This document shows positions 56,239 to 64,000 of a stretch of 64,000 bases of DNA, piece by piece. The stretch is taken from assembly GCA_963709185.1 (NCBI GenBank), contig CAVPVQ010000028.1, forward strand, positions 248,001-312,000, given 5' to 3'. Below the pieces are notes generated by a model, which did no database searches, was not told where the DNA came from, and saw only the letters and a list, made by a program, of their open reading frames with translations. The stretch's first letter is position 1; each line of letters begins with the position of its first letter. Made by a program: the position numbers and the translations under genes. The stretch comes from Roseiarcus sp963709185 (GTDB lineage Bacteria; Pseudomonadota; Alphaproteobacteria; Rhizobiales; Beijerinckiaceae).

Positions 56239-58391
56239 ATGACTGGCAGCACGCGGCTGGACGTTGCTCGCTCTCGTCGCGATCGCGCTGTTCGCCGGCG
56301 GGCTTGTCGCGTCTGCGGCGTTCGACGGTTTGCGCGGACTGTCGCTGGATGCGCTGACCGCGCTGCGCTGGCGGCTGATCGGCAACGCGCACGCGCCGTC
56401 CGCATCGCCCACGGTGGTCGTGGCGCTGGATCGCGACAGCTACCGCACGCCGCCGTTCAAGGGAACGCCGACCATCACCTGGACGCGCGAAATCGGCCGC
56501 GTCGTCACCGCGCTGATCGACGGCGGCGCCAAAGTGGTCGGATTCGACGTGGTGTTCCCGACCTCGATCGAGGAATCGACGATTGCGTTCAATGACGAGA
56601 CGATCGGGGCGCGGATGCGCGGGTTCGATCGCGACTTCCTGCGGTCGCTCGCCGCTCGCCGCGCGGGCCGGCAAGCTGGTGCTCGGCGAAGTGCAGCACG
56701 GCGAGGATCTCGACATGCCCTCGCCCGGCCAGCGCGCCGCGGTCGGCCAGCAGAGGAACATCCGCTCGCTCAACGTCTACGGCGAATCGGACGGCGTCGT
56801 GCGGCGCACGCCGCTGATGCTGGCGACCGGCGAAGGCGCCGTGCCGTCGATATCGCTGGAACTGGCGGCGCGCGCGCTCGGCGCGGCGCCGCAACTCGAC
56901 GCCGACCAGAGCGTGACGCTCGCCGGATACCGCATTCCCGCCGCGACGCCGAATGCGATGACGCTGAATTTCGACGGCGGGGCGAACGACATCCCGACCT
57001 ATTCGTTCGCCGATCTCAGCCAATGCCTGGACAAGGGCGACGCCGAATTTTTCCATCGCAATTTCGCAGGCAAGGTCGTGCTTCTCGGGTCTGATCTCGG
57101 TTTCGAAGACGGCAAGCTGACCACCAAGCGGTTCGCGACCGCGCCCGCGGCGCCGCCGGCCGAGCGCTGCGCGCTGCCCGCTTCGACAATCGCGCCGGTT
57201 GCGAGCCAGGCGATCGACGGCGTCTATGTCCACGCGACGGCGGTCAACAACCTCATCCGGCGCGACGCCGTCATCGAGCTTGCTCCGTTCCCCAGATGGC
57301 TGGTCATCACCATGGGCGGCGTCGCGGCGACCTTCGCGGCGTTTCTGCTGACGCCGGTGGCGGTCGCGCTGTCATTCCTGCTCGCGGCGCTTCTCTGGGC
57401 CGCGGGCGCGACCGCGGCGTTCGCCGAGGCGCTGGCCCTGCCTCTCCTCGAGCCGCTCGCCGCGGCGCTGATCGCGATTGTCGCGACGACCGGGTTTCGG
57501 CTGTTTGTGACCGACCGGGACAAGCGGTTCCTGCGCCGCGCCTTCGAACTCTATCTGGCGCCGGCGGTGATTGAGAAGATGGTGACGTCGAGCCGGCCGC
57601 CGGCGCTGGGCGGCGAAATCCGCGACGTCACGGTGTTCTTTTCCGACCTCGCGGGGTTCTCCTCGATCGCCGAGGCGATGAAGCCCGCCGAGCTTGTCGC
57701 GATGATGAACCGCTACCTCTCCGCGATGACCGACGTCATCGAGGCGCATGGCGGCTTCGTCGACAAATATATGGGCGACGGCATCCTCGCGGTGTTCGGC
57801 GCGCCGGCCGAAGGCGAGGACCACGCGAGCCAGGGCGTGCGGGCGGCGCTGGCCTGCGTCGCCACACTGGACGCGCTGAACGCCGCGGCCCCGGCGGGCG
57901 CCCCGCTTCTGGCCCATCGCATCGGGCTGAACTCCGGCCCGGCGCTGGTCGGCAATATCGGCTCGCGGCGCCGCTTCAACTACACCGTGACTGGCGACGC
58001 GGTGAACCTCGCCTCGCGGCTCGAGGGCGCCAATAAATATTTCGGCACGGCGATCCTGGCAGCGGAATCGACCTGGATGGCGGCCGACGATCGCTTCGCC
58101 TGGCGCGAAATCGACACGATCCGGGTGAAGGGCCGCGATGCGCCGGTCCGCGTCTTCGAGCCGCTCGCCGAGGCCGGCCGGCAAAGTGCGGAACAACGGG
58201 CGCGCGCAGCGTCCTACTGCGAAGGGCTTGCCCTCTGGCGGGCGCGCGATTTCGCCGGCGCGGCGGTGTGCTTTGCGCGATGCGCCGAGGCCGACCCGCC
58301 GTCCGCGCTGTTCCGGGCGCGAGCGGAAAGGTTCGCGCTCGACTCGCCTGGAGAGGATTGGGAGCCGGTTCAGACGCTCGACGAGAAATAG
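56239..58391 (+). CDS. CHASE2-domain adenylate/guanylate cyclase (frameshifts)
   Basis: A class III cyclase with an extracytoplasmic CHASE2 sensor. The N-terminus has one transmembrane helix, then CHASE2 segments (VVVALDRDSYRTPPF, KVVGFDVVFPTS). The frame breaks near 56655 and resumes AGKLVLGEVQHG. Three closely spaced helices follow (57300-57510), then the catalytic domain: VTVFFSDLAGFSSIAE with the metal Asp, GGFVDKYMGDGILAVFG, and TVTGDAVNLASRLEG. The start is unclear: ATG 56239 needs another shift, otherwise TTG 56264. It should make cAMP (or cGMP) from a periplasmic cue. Merged length is about 717 residues. Confidence 0.82.
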
Positions 58392-58608
58392 CCGGCGCTC
58401 GGCGAGTTTGTGCGCCGCAGCATCGCAAACGCGCCCCCGACGTCACTCGATCGAGTTGGAATTCTGTTCGACGCGCAGCAGGCTGAAATTCGCGGACCCG
58501 GAACATTGCTCTATTTGCCCCCGCCCGATCGCCCTGCCGAGATGAATTCCCGCATTGCGGCTCAGGGGGTGCAGAGCTAGTCTCATTCGACTTGGAGGGG
58601 GGGTAAAA

Positions 58609-60184
58609 GTGTTCCGCCTGCCTATTGCGCTGGCTTTTGCTTCTCTTGCGATTCTATCGCAGGTGGCTATTGCAGCGGACCGCGCAGCGGCCGACTGCAT
58701 GCAATCAGCAAATAGCACTCGAACTATTTCCGGATGCACTACCGTGCTCGCGAGGGGCCGGCTGTTGAATACCCATGATCTCGTCGCGGCGCACGGTTTG
58801 CGTGGCAATGCCTTTGTGGCGAGGGGTGAGTACGATCGCGCGATTGCTGACTACGATGAGGCAATCCGTTTCAGCCCGGACTTTGCCGCCACCTTTATCA
58901 ATCGTAGCCTCGCGTATCTGGACAAAGGCGACTACGACCGGAGCATCGCTGATTCAGATCAAGCGATTCGGTGAATCCGAGACTGGCCATGGCCTACGCC
59001 AATCGTGGAGGCGCTTACGCGAACAAGGGCGATTACAATCGTTGCATCGCTGATTCGGAGGAAGCGATCCGGCTAGACCCAAAGCTCGCCATCGCGTACC
59101 TCAATCGCGGCGCAGCCTACACAAACAAGGGGGATCGCGCTCGCGCAATTGCCGATTTGGATGAGGCGATTCGACTGAACCCGACGCTTGTGTTGGCTTA
59201 TATCAATCGCGGCACTGCCCTTGCCCTTGGCGGCGACTATGATCGCGCCTTTGCGGACCTGGATCAAGCGCTGCGCCTGAATCCAAATCTCGCAAGAGCT
59301 TACGTAACTCGATCTGTCGCCGACCTTCTGAAAGGCGACGGCGATCGCGCGCTCGCGGACTCGGACCAAGCGGTCCGGTTGGACTCGAAGCTCGCCGCGG
59401 CGTATCAAATTCGCAGCCTCGCGCGCCTCGGCAGAGATGAATATGACCTCGCCATTTCGGACGCCGACGAGGCGATTTCCTTGAGTCCGAATATTCCGCA
59501 AGTCTACATCACCCGTGCCGGGATCTGTCTCAGAAAGGTGACTTCGATCAAGCTTTGGCAGACCTGGAGAAGGCGGTTCGATTGAACTCTATGCTCTGGA
59601 GTAGCTTCTTGTCTCGGGGGCAAGTCTATTTCGCCGAAGGTCATTACGATCGCGCTCTTGCGGATTACGAGCAAGCTATCCTGCTTGAGCCCAAAATTGG
59701 CGATGTGTACGCTGGTCGGGCGGAAATCGAGGCGCTGCGAAATCGATTCGAAAACGCCAAGGCCGACGCTGAAACAGCTATCCGGCTCAGCCCCACGCTT
59801 TCGGGAGCGCACGCCTTCCTCGGTTATGCCTTCGCTAAACAGGGTGACTTCGACCGGGCGACTGCGGAAATCGGCGAGGCGTTCCGACTAGACCCTAGAA
59901 GTTTAGACGCGCTTCTTTATCGCGGCGAGCTTCATCTGTTGAGGGGCGAGCCCCGACGCGCCTTGGACGACTTCGAGGCGGCGCTGGTCAGGAGACCCGT
60001 ATTTCCTTTGGCGATTGCGGGCCGCGACGCCGCGAAGAAGGCGCTCGCCACAGAGATTGCAACCTCGTCTTCTCCCCGTGAACCTCAGCCGGCGCCGGGG
60101 CCGCCCGCTGCACCAACCCAAAACCTCGGGACCGCACAGACGGACTCTTTGTCCATAGATCAATCGAACTCACTCGCCGTCTAA
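58609..60184 (+). CDS. Secreted tetratricopeptide-repeat protein (two frameshifts)
   Basis: GTG 58609 follows GGAGGGGGG and opens a signal peptide (FRLPIALAFASLAILSQVAIAA). Reading across indels near 58972 and 59536, about twelve TPR units of 34 residues can be aligned, for example LAMAYANRGGAYANKGDY, LVLAYINRGTALALGGDY and LSGAHAFLGYAFAKQGDF. A Pro/Ala-rich linker (PREPQPAPGPPAAPTQ) ends the protein. TPR arrays bind proteins; the partner is probably the caspase-like peptidase that starts one base after the stop. The DNA is visibly less GC-rich than the housekeeping neighbours. Confidence 0.78.
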
Positions 60185-60185
60185 A

Positions 60186-61112
60186 GTGCCCGTTTTCGAG
60201 CCCATAAAGCCCGTTTTGGTGCCGACATTTAGGCTGTCCGCGCCGACAAGTCTGTATCCGCTCGGGACCAAACACGAATCGGAGACACTGTTTCACGCCC
60301 CCAAAAACGATCTTCGACAGCCTGCTCAAGGCGACGCTGTCGATCCGAATCATAGGCTCGATTCGATCGTAGCCGCCACGCCGTCTTGCGTCCCCGGCGC
60401 GCGTCGCGTCGCTCTCGTGGTTGGCAACGCCGCCTATCCGGCGAATGCCCAATTGACGAACCCCGCCAATGACGCCGACGACGTCAGCAATGTTCTCCGC
60501 GACAAGCTTTGCTTCACTGTTGTGGAGGCGAAGGACGCCACGCTGTCAGTCTTTTCGCAGAAGATCAGCGAGTTCGCGGAAGCAGCGGAGGGAGCGGATG
60601 TGGCGCTATTCTATTACGCGGGACATGGCATGCAGTTTCAAGGAATCAATCTGTTGATTCCCGTGGATGCGCGTTTCGCCAACGAATATGACGCGCTTCA
60701 CGGCAATGTCTCAGCGCAGGACGTGCTTTCTCTGCTGGAATCGCGTGCGCACGTCTCCCTGGTCTTTCTCGACGCGTGTCGCAACAATCCGATAGAGGAG
60801 GAATTTCAACGTCAGATTCGCACAGCCGGTCGTGGATTTGGTGAGACGCGCGGCCTGGCGCCGATGACCACACGCGGTTCGGAAACGCTCGTTGTCTTCG
60901 CAACCCGCCCGAACGAACAAGCGGCCGACGGGACCGGACGCAACAGCCCATTTGCGCGAGCGTTTCTTGATTCGATCGCGACGCCGGGCGAGGATATCGA
61001 GCTTGTCATGCGCGACATTTCAGCGAAGGTCCGCGAGCGCACCGGCGGTCGGCAGGTTCCGCAGCGCCTCACTGAACTGGAGCATGGATTGATGCTTGTG
61101 CCGACGCACTGA
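60186..61112 (+). CDS. Caspase-like peptidase (C14, orthocaspase type)
   Basis: A 308-residue protein. A p20-like domain begins at RRVALVVGNAAYP (near residue 74). The catalytic His is in LFYYAGHGMQFQG and the nucleophile Cys in LVFLDACRNNP, the standard dyad of clan CD caspases. SETLVVFATRPNEQAADG and NSPFARAFLDSI follow, also typical. GTG 60186 starts one base after the TPR stop. It has no signal peptide of its own and its frame stays open upstream, so it may have been one polypeptide with the secreted TPR protein. Substrate unknown. Confidence 0.82.
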   Translation: MPVFEPIKPVLVPTFRLSAPTSLYPLGTKHESETLFHAPKNDLRQPAQGDAVDPNHRLDSIVAATPSCVPGARRVALVVGNAAYPANAQLTNPANDADDVSNVLRDKLCFTVVEAKDATLSVFSQKISEFAEAAEGADVALFYYAGHGMQFQGINLLIPVDARFANEYDALHGNVSAQDVLSLLESRAHVSLVFLDACRNNPIEEEFQRQIRTAGRGFGETRGLAPMTTRGSETLVVFATRPNEQAADGTGRNSPFARAFLDSIATPGEDIELVMRDISAKVRERTGGRQVPQRLTELEHGLMLVPTH

Positions 61113-61278
61113 CCCGCTTGCGATCTCGGGGTTGCCGCCCAAGACCGCTTTGGGACTACCTCGTTCGCAGATTCTCGCTGCGCGACTTCGACGGCCCGCA
61201 GGCTCTGCTCCCGAAAGTCCTGGATATTTGAACATTCTGGCGCGCGCCCTCCCAAACTGGCATAAGGGCGCATGACTC

Positions 61279-62478
61279 TTGCCGCGAATTCGCGAATCGC
61301 CGCCTGTCGCCGCGCCCGAGCGCGCGCCCGATTCCGATCCGGGATTCGGGGTTTACGTCCATTGGCCGTTCTGCCTCGCCAAATGCCCGTATTGCGATTT
61401 CAACAGTCACGTGCGCAGCGCGGTGATCGACGAGGAGCGCTACGTCGCGGCGTTCCGCGCCGAGATCAGGCATCGCGCCGAGATCGCGCCGGGCCGGCAG
61501 GTGCGGTCGATCTTCTTTGGCGGCGGCACCCCGTCGCTGATGCGCCCGCAGACGGTGCAGGCGGTGATCGACGCGGTCGCGCAAGGCTGGAGCGTCGCGC
61601 CGGACGCCGAGATCACCCTTGAAGCCAACCCGACCAGCGTCGAAGCCGGGCGGTTTCGCGGCTATCGCGCGGCGGGCGTCAATCGCCTGTCGATCGGCGT
61701 GCAGGCGCTCAACGACGCCGACCTGAAATTTCTGGGCCGCCGCCACACCGTCGCCGAGGCGCTCGCCGCGCTGAAGGTCGCCGCCGCGATCTTTTCGCGC
61801 CATTCGTTCGACCTGATCTACGCGCGCCCCGACCAGAGCGTCGCGGCCTGGCGCGCCGAACTCAGCGAAGCGCTCGATCTGGCGGGCGAGCACCTGTCGC
61901 TCTACCAATTGACCATCGAGCCCGACACAATGTTCGAGCGCCTCGCGAAGGCGGGAAAGCTGGCGGTTCCCGACGCCGACCGGGCGCGCGAATTGTTCGA
62001 CGCGACGCAGGAAATCACCGAGGCGCGCGGCCTGCCGGCCTATGAAGTGTCGAACCACGCGCGGCCCGGCGCGGAGAGCCGGCACAACCTCGTCTATTGG
62101 CGCTATGGCGAATATGCCGGCGTCGGACCGGGCGCGCACGGGCGCCTGCTCACCCCGGCGGGGCGGCGCGCCCAGGCGACCGAGCGCCACCCCGAGATGT
62201 GGCTGACCCAGGTCGAGAGCGAAGGTCACGGCCTGATCGAGAACGAGCCGCTGACCGCCGAAGAGCAGGGCGACGAATTCCTGCTGATGGGGCTGCGCCT
62301 GCGCGAGGGCGTCGATCCCGAAAGGTTCCGGCGCCTCAGCGGACGCGCGCTGGACCAGCGGCAGGTCGATTCGCTGACCGCCGACGGATTTGTCGAAACC
62401 GACGAGGCGGGGCGGCTGCGCGTCACCCCGCTTGGCGCGCCGCTGCTCGATTCGGTGGTGGCCGATCTGGCGGCGTGA
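61279..62478 (+). CDS. hemW: Radical SAM heme chaperone HemW
   Basis: A 399-residue radical SAM protein, formerly misnamed oxygen-independent coproporphyrinogen oxidase, that inserts heme into target proteins. The cluster motif is FCLAKCPYCDF (CxxxCxxC) within VYVHWPFC, and IFFGGGTPSLM, ITLEANPTS, RLSIGVQALND and YEVSNHARPG are diagnostic. The Cys of true HemN downstream of the cluster is absent. TTG 61279 is the probable start, though the conserved part begins only around residue 24. rdgB, often upstream, is missing here. Confidence 0.92.
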   Translation: MPRIRESPPVAAPERAPDSDPGFGVYVHWPFCLAKCPYCDFNSHVRSAVIDEERYVAAFRAEIRHRAEIAPGRQVRSIFFGGGTPSLMRPQTVQAVIDAVAQGWSVAPDAEITLEANPTSVEAGRFRGYRAAGVNRLSIGVQALNDADLKFLGRRHTVAEALAALKVAAAIFSRHSFDLIYARPDQSVAAWRAELSEALDLAGEHLSLYQLTIEPDTMFERLAKAGKLAVPDADRARELFDATQEITEARGLPAYEVSNHARPGAESRHNLVYWRYGEYAGVGPGAHGRLLTPAGRRAQATERHPEMWLTQVESEGHGLIENEPLTAEEQGDEFLLMGLRLREGVDPERFRRLSGRALDQRQVDSLTADGFVETDEAGRLRVTPLGAPLLDSVVADLAA

Positions 62479-62869
62479 ACGCCCAATGCGAGCCCATCGC
62501 CCGCGAGATCCTTGTGGCCATCCAGGGCGTCGGCGCCAAGACCGCCGCCGCCCTCATGCCCGAACTGGGAGCGTTCACCCGTCGCCGCGCTGGCCGGCGT
62601 CGCCGCGCATCTCAAACAAAGCGGCCAAGCCGACGCTTGTCGCCGAACTCGCGGAGGAAGACCCGAAATCAAAGGGCTCATCTTCATGGCCGCGCTCGCC
62701 GCCAGAAAACACAACCTCACCCTCGATGCCTTCTGCGAACGCCTCGTCCAAGCCGGTAAAAAAACCCATCGTCGCCGTCGCCGCCATCATGCGAAAGCTC
62801 CTCATCATCGTGAACGCCAAACACAAAACAGAAAAACTGCAATTCATCCGAGTTGATGACGGGGGATAG
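62479..62869 (+). pseudogene. IS110-family transposase remnant (C-terminal part, frameshifted)
   Basis: Three overlapping frames together give the C-terminal Transposase_20 domain: EILVAIQGVGAKTAAALMPELGAF (helix-hairpin-helix), then VAALAGVAAHLKQSG and IKGLIFMAALAARKHNLTLDAFCERL, then PIVAVAAIMRKLLIIVNA. The DEDD catalytic N-terminal half is absent and no terminal inverted repeats or subterminal ends are seen. At least two indels break the frame, so it is inactive. It sits between hemW and kup. Confidence 0.72.
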
Positions 62870-62884
62870 ATCGCCGCTCCTCGC

Positions 62885-64000
62885 TCACACCTTCATCTGC
62901 GCGCCGAGCTCGACCACCCGGTCGGAGGGGATCTGGAAGAAGTCAGGGGCGCTCGCCGCCTGCTTGGTCATCGCGATGAACAGCTTGTCCTGCCATTTCG
63001 GCATGCCGGAGGTTGCGGAGGGCTTCAGCGTGCGCCGGCCGACGAAGAACGACGTGGTCATGATGTCGAACTTCAACCCGGCCTTGCGCATCACGGCCAG
63101 CGCGTGCGGGATGCGCGGCGATTCCATGTAGCCGTAGTGCAGCGTCACCTGCAGGAAGTCGGGCGACAGCGTGTTGACCTCGAATCGGGCGCGCGGCGAA
63201 ACGCGCGGCGTGGTCTCGGTGCGCACGCACATCATCACCACCCGTTCGTGCAGCACCTTGTTGTGTTTGAGATTGTGCATGAACGAGGAGGGCGCCGAAA
63301 GCGGGTCGTTGGTCAGGAAGATCGCGGTTCCCGGCACCCGCACCGGCTTGGATTTGGCCAGCATCTTGACGAGATCGGCCATGGGGAGCGAATCGTGGTG
63401 GGTCTTGGCGGTCAGGATCGCGCTGCCGCGCGTCCAGGTCCACATCAGCACGAACATCGTGGCGCCGATCAGCAGCGGCACCCAGCCGCCGTCGAGCACT
63501 TTGTAGAGATTGGCGAGAAAGAAACTGATGTCGATCGACAGGAACGCGCAGATCAGCGCCAGCGCGCTCCACAGCGACCAGCGCCACAGCCGCCACACCA
63601 CGAAGAAGGCGAGCGCGGTGGTCGCCACCATCGTGCCGGACACCGCCACGCCATAGGCGTTGGCCAGCGCGCTCGACGAGCGGAAGGTCAGCACCAGCGC
63701 GAGAACCCCGAACAGCAGCACCCGGTTGACCCTCGGGATGAACAACTGGCCTTCCAGCGTCTCCGAGGTGTGGACGATTTCGAGGCGCGGCAGCAGGCCG
63801 AGCTGGATCGCCTGCCGGGCCAGCGAGAAGGCGCCGGTGATCACCGCCTGGCTGGCGATCACCGTCGCCACGGTCGACAGCAGGATCAGCGGCATCAGCG
63901 CCCATCCCGGGGCCATCAGGTAATAGGGGTTTTCGACCGCCTTGACGTCGGCGATGATATGCGCGCCCTGGCCGAGATAATCGAGGATCAGCGCCGGCAG
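62885..64000 (-). CDS. kup: Potassium transport system protein Kup (5' part beyond window)
   Basis: The last 371 codons of a KUP/HAK potassium:proton symporter. The reading frame is open to the window edge and begins within LPALILDYLGQGAHI, near the middle of the membrane domain. Also present are NPYYLMAPGWALMPLI, SQAVITGAFSLARQAIQLG, NRVLLFGVLALVLTF and VWRLWRWSLWSAL. The cytoplasmic C-terminal domain ends SDRVVELGAQMKV. The start codon lies outside the window. About half of the family's 620-650 residues is present. Confidence 0.93.
   Translation of the reverse strand: MPALILDYLGQGAHIIADVKAVENPYYLMAPGWALMPLILLSTVATVIASQAVITGAFSLARQAIQLGLLPRLEIVHTSETLEGQLFIPRVNRVLLFGVLALVLTFRSSSALANAYGVAVSGTMVATTALAFFVVWRLWRWSLWSALALICAFLSIDISFFLANLYKVLDGGWVPLLIGATMFVLMWTWTRGSAILTAKTHHDSLPMADLVKMLAKSKPVRVPGTAIFLTNDPLSAPSSFMHNLKHNKVLHERVVMMCVRTETTPRVSPRARFEVNTLSPDFLQVTLHYGYMESPRIPHALAVMRKAGLKFDIMTTSFFVGRRTLKPSATSGMPKWQDKLFIAMTKQAASAPDFFQIPSDRVVELGAQMKV

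Overview
The window is high-GC, densely packed chromosomal DNA from an alphaproteobacterium, most likely of the order Hyphomicrobiales (Rhizobiales). This rests on gene order and protein sequence only: ubiE-ubiB-coaBC-dut, ptsP-prfA, nadD-rsfS-rlmH-envC-ctpA, yqeY divergent from carA, a ccm cytochrome c maturation locus divergent from acnA, and etfB-etfA beside 3-hydroxybutyryl-CoA dehydrogenase. The family cannot be fixed by eye. No rRNA, tRNA, CRISPR array or complete insertion sequence was seen.

Layout. 0-2.4 kb: two tandem SGNH hydrolases, an AbrB-like protein and a VapB antitoxin with a decayed VapC. 2.4-8.8 kb: clpB, an SDR gene divergent from a TetR regulator, an ICMT-family methyltransferase and a proline-racemase-family enzyme. 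8.9-15.3 kb: leuC, a low-GC two-gene ATPase/DUF4276 cassette, arfB, and a Spy-like protein with its two-component system. 15.3-18.0 kb: hbd, etfA and etfB. 18.2-23.4 kb: a peptide-type ABC importer. 23.6-33.5 kb: ptsP, prfA, a duplicated methyltransferase 5' end flanking a low-GC secreted-protein gene, then nadD-rsfS-rlmH-envC-ctpA. 33.5-38 kb: yqeY, carA, a PilZ protein, argE and apaG. 37.8-42 kb: the ccm locus, split by an SDR gene. 42-54.8 kb: acnA, DUF2332, an MBL hydrolase, cobF, ubiE-ubiB-coaBC-dut, an Rrf2 regulator with cysK, and an AGE-family epimerase. 54.9-61.1 kb: an accessory block with a papain-like protease, a secreted protein, a CHASE2 cyclase, a TPR protein and a caspase-like peptidase. 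61.3-64 kb: hemW, an IS110 remnant and the 3' part of kup.

An important caveat is that at least a dozen genes, including near-indispensable ones (clpB, leuC, etfA), are interrupted by single-base indels while both halves stay well conserved. This looks more like sequencing or assembly error than gene decay, so broken genes are given with merged coordinates. As an artefact, some very long open frames span unrelated genes (for example leuC N-terminus plus the downstream ATPase).

The strongest candidates for less-described biology are the ABC-ATPase plus TOPRIM-like DUF4276 pair inserted between leuC and arfB, which resembles an anti-phage module in layout, and the secreted TPR/caspase pair next to the CHASE2 cyclase.
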